Source: Callaeas wilsoni (Eukaryota; Chordata; Aves; Passeriformes; Callaeidae). From it: a stretch of DNA of 64,000 nucleotides. The notes under the pieces were generated by a model. It saw only the letters and a list, made by a program, of their open reading frames with translations. It did no database searches and was not told the origin of the DNA. The translations under genes and the position numbers were made by a program. The stretch's first letter is position 1; every line of letters starts with the position of its first letter. The stretch spans positions 62,001-126,000 of the forward strand of contig VWPU01005243.1 in NCBI GenBank assembly GCA_013398955.1. The letters are read 5' to 3'. Positions 62,037-64,000 of this stretch are shown in pieces.

Positions 62037-64000
62037 CATTTCTACTATAATTGGTAGTTTTAAGTTTATGCCTCTGAGAGCAGGAATTTTGAGCATTTGT
62101 TTTGATGACAAAGTGTGAATCATATTGAGGGAAGTGGAGGGTATTTATTTCCAAAATAAAAATAGTGGTTATTTAATAAAGGTGCAAAGAATATCCAGCG
62201 TCTTTCTCTTGTCTCTGTATTACCATAAAATTGTGGTACTGCAGACATGTTTCATTCAGAGCTGTCTTGCAAACAGCAAGCAAGACTGTCTAGATCTGGA
62301 AATGTAAAGTATCTCTGCCTCTATTTTTTAGCTGCCTTTGGTCTTGTTCTACTATGCAAGCTGTTGTTGACTCCTCCTTTGTTATGTTTTAATTTATTCT
62401 TGGTCACCTTCAATTTTAAATGAGTAGAAGTGGCTATGGATTGTACAATTATCACAATCCTAGGAAACTCAGGTATGAGGTCACTCTGCACAGAAATTTC
62501 TATATGCACACAGAGGACATGTTCAATATTTTTCTTTCTAAAGCCTTAGTGAGTTGTCTATAGAAGCTCAGCAGCTCTAGTAACAAAAAATATCTGAGAA
62601 GTCATAAATGCTTTGGCACAGGGAGCCAAGATTGGTTCCAAAATATATTGAAACCGGTCTCAGGCTGTCCTCAAAGTTGTACTGAGTGCAGTCTAAATTT
62701 TTAAATGGTGAAATGCAGATAGCAACTGTAAAACCTATTCAGGGCAAGAAGGTTTCAGAGCCATCCTGTAGAAGCACGATGAATTTTGAAAGGTTCTTGT
62801 TGTGAACCATTGCAATTCTGCGGAATTAGAACAATTAGCTAAATGCCAGTGTCTCATTTTTCAGAGATCCTTTGAGCTTGGCATATATAATGGCCTATGA
62901 AGATTTTGTTTCCAGGAAAGCTGAATCAAATTAGTTGTTTGGGATTTGTCATTTTTCAAAGTTTACTTGTCAGAGTTTTTCATATGAGAACTTGGAGTGT
63001 CTTCACTGTTATATTAGTTGAATTGTGCTCTCCAAATTGTTTATAAATGGAACTACTGCAATTCAAATAAATGAATGCAATTGTATCTAGAAGATGCAGT
63101 CTGATCTGCCCTAAAAAAACTTCCATACAAAATCACTGGAAAGGTAAATAAAGCTTATGAACCAGATTAATTGGCTAGATATGCCTGCCTTGTACTGCTC
63201 TCTTAAAGCAAGTCAACTTTAAACACTATGCAAACAGATAGTTAAATAGGTTTTCCTTCATCAGAACTGCACAAATGGTGCAATATATCCTTATATAACC
63301 CTAATATACCCTAAGTCATTATTTCTTAAATATTTATTGTCACTTCTGTATGTATTTTGGCAGTTACTTGTTTCACACAAGTCTGTGTGGTCTTGTGAAA
63401 TCATACTGTTGAATACATAACCGTGGAATCATACATCATAACCACACAGCAAATAGGGGAGTGAAATCTGTTCTTCCCATATGGATATTTTTCCACTAAT
63501 TTAACTAGATGAAAGAGTGGGCTTTAAAATGTCTTGAATAAAAGAAAACAACCTATTCCATTCCCTATAACCATGGAATTCAAGCTGACAAGGAAACATC
63601 CAGCTTGTCCTCTATCATCTCCAACGATGATAACAAGAGAGCAAAACAAGTATATTTCATGACAACTGCTCAGTCGTAATCATGATAAAATTCAGATATA
63701 TTGCTGGATATTGAATTTATTAATTATAAAGGTACAATTTTCTTAGTTGTTCTCATTAACTCATCCACTTGCCCAGTGCCGTTAGATAAGGAATGCAAAT
63801 GCCAAAAACTACATAACCATTTTTATTGCTCATTGGAAGCATATCTTACTTTTGAAGTATTCAGCATAGAGACAAAACAGGAAAAACATGCTGAGTGCAG
63901 TGAAGAGCGGTGGGATGCCAGAGTGCAAATACTGAATAAGATTGTTTGTAAACAAGCTTCTTATTATTTTTCTTTATTGCTATCGCTCTAACAACTCAAA
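62037..64000. other. AT-rich stretch to window end, no gene seen
   Basis: Short frames only. The longest (63701-63991, plus strand, 96 codons) has no recognised motif. No repeat family was recognised. Confidence 0.5.

Overview
The window looks like AT-rich, CpG-poor nuclear DNA from a bird. The main evidence is repeats. There are four clear, 5'-truncated copies of CR1, the dominant LINE of birds and other sauropsids, at about 801-1350 (+), 39200-39475 (+), 53188-53260 (-) and 54740-54956 (-), plus a weaker fifth at 15405-15468. A solo LTR at about 20437-21045 (-) matches, from memory, an endogenous-retrovirus LTR type that is abundant in bird genomes. Short simple repeats, poly-A/T tracts and the absence of dense ORFs or operons also fit a vertebrate chromosome. 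Nothing suggests a bacterial, plasmid or phage origin.

No protein-coding gene can be called with confidence. All open frames are short (the longest is 149 codons), overlap on both strands, and show no family motif I recognise. Three places are worth testing as exons or decayed coding DNA. At 18516-18951 (-) a lysine-rich, coding-like stretch follows an acceptor-like site and carries one in-frame stop and one frame change. At 30928-31068 (+) a 46-codon frame opens exactly at a good acceptor consensus. At 3300-3543 (-) an open frame sits behind a strong polypyrimidine-AG. None is identified. I see no CpG island, tRNA, rRNA or CRISPR array.

Layout: 1-1350 is unique DNA followed by a CR1 with an internal deletion. 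1351-20436 is long AT-rich unique sequence with small low-complexity tracts and the possible coding relic near 18.7 kb. 20437-21045 is the solo LTR. 21046-39199 is a quiet stretch with the candidate exon at 30.9 kb and a stretch near 33.4-33.9 kb that may be conserved noncoding DNA. 39200-39475 is CR1. 39476-49591 is unique sequence with an (ACTGG)4 run and a CCCA repeat interrupted by eight Ns. 49592-49667 is a palindromic, MITE-like ancient repeat. 49668-55018 holds GT and CA microsatellites, a 27-bp tandem duplication, two minus-strand CR1 tails and a perfect hairpin. 55019-64000 is unique sequence with a perfect 11-bp-arm palindrome.

Overall the window reads as a gene desert or the inside of a very large intron. 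No undescribed multi-gene system is visible. The most useful leads are the three possible coding remnants, the palindromic repeat and the candidate regulatory stretches.
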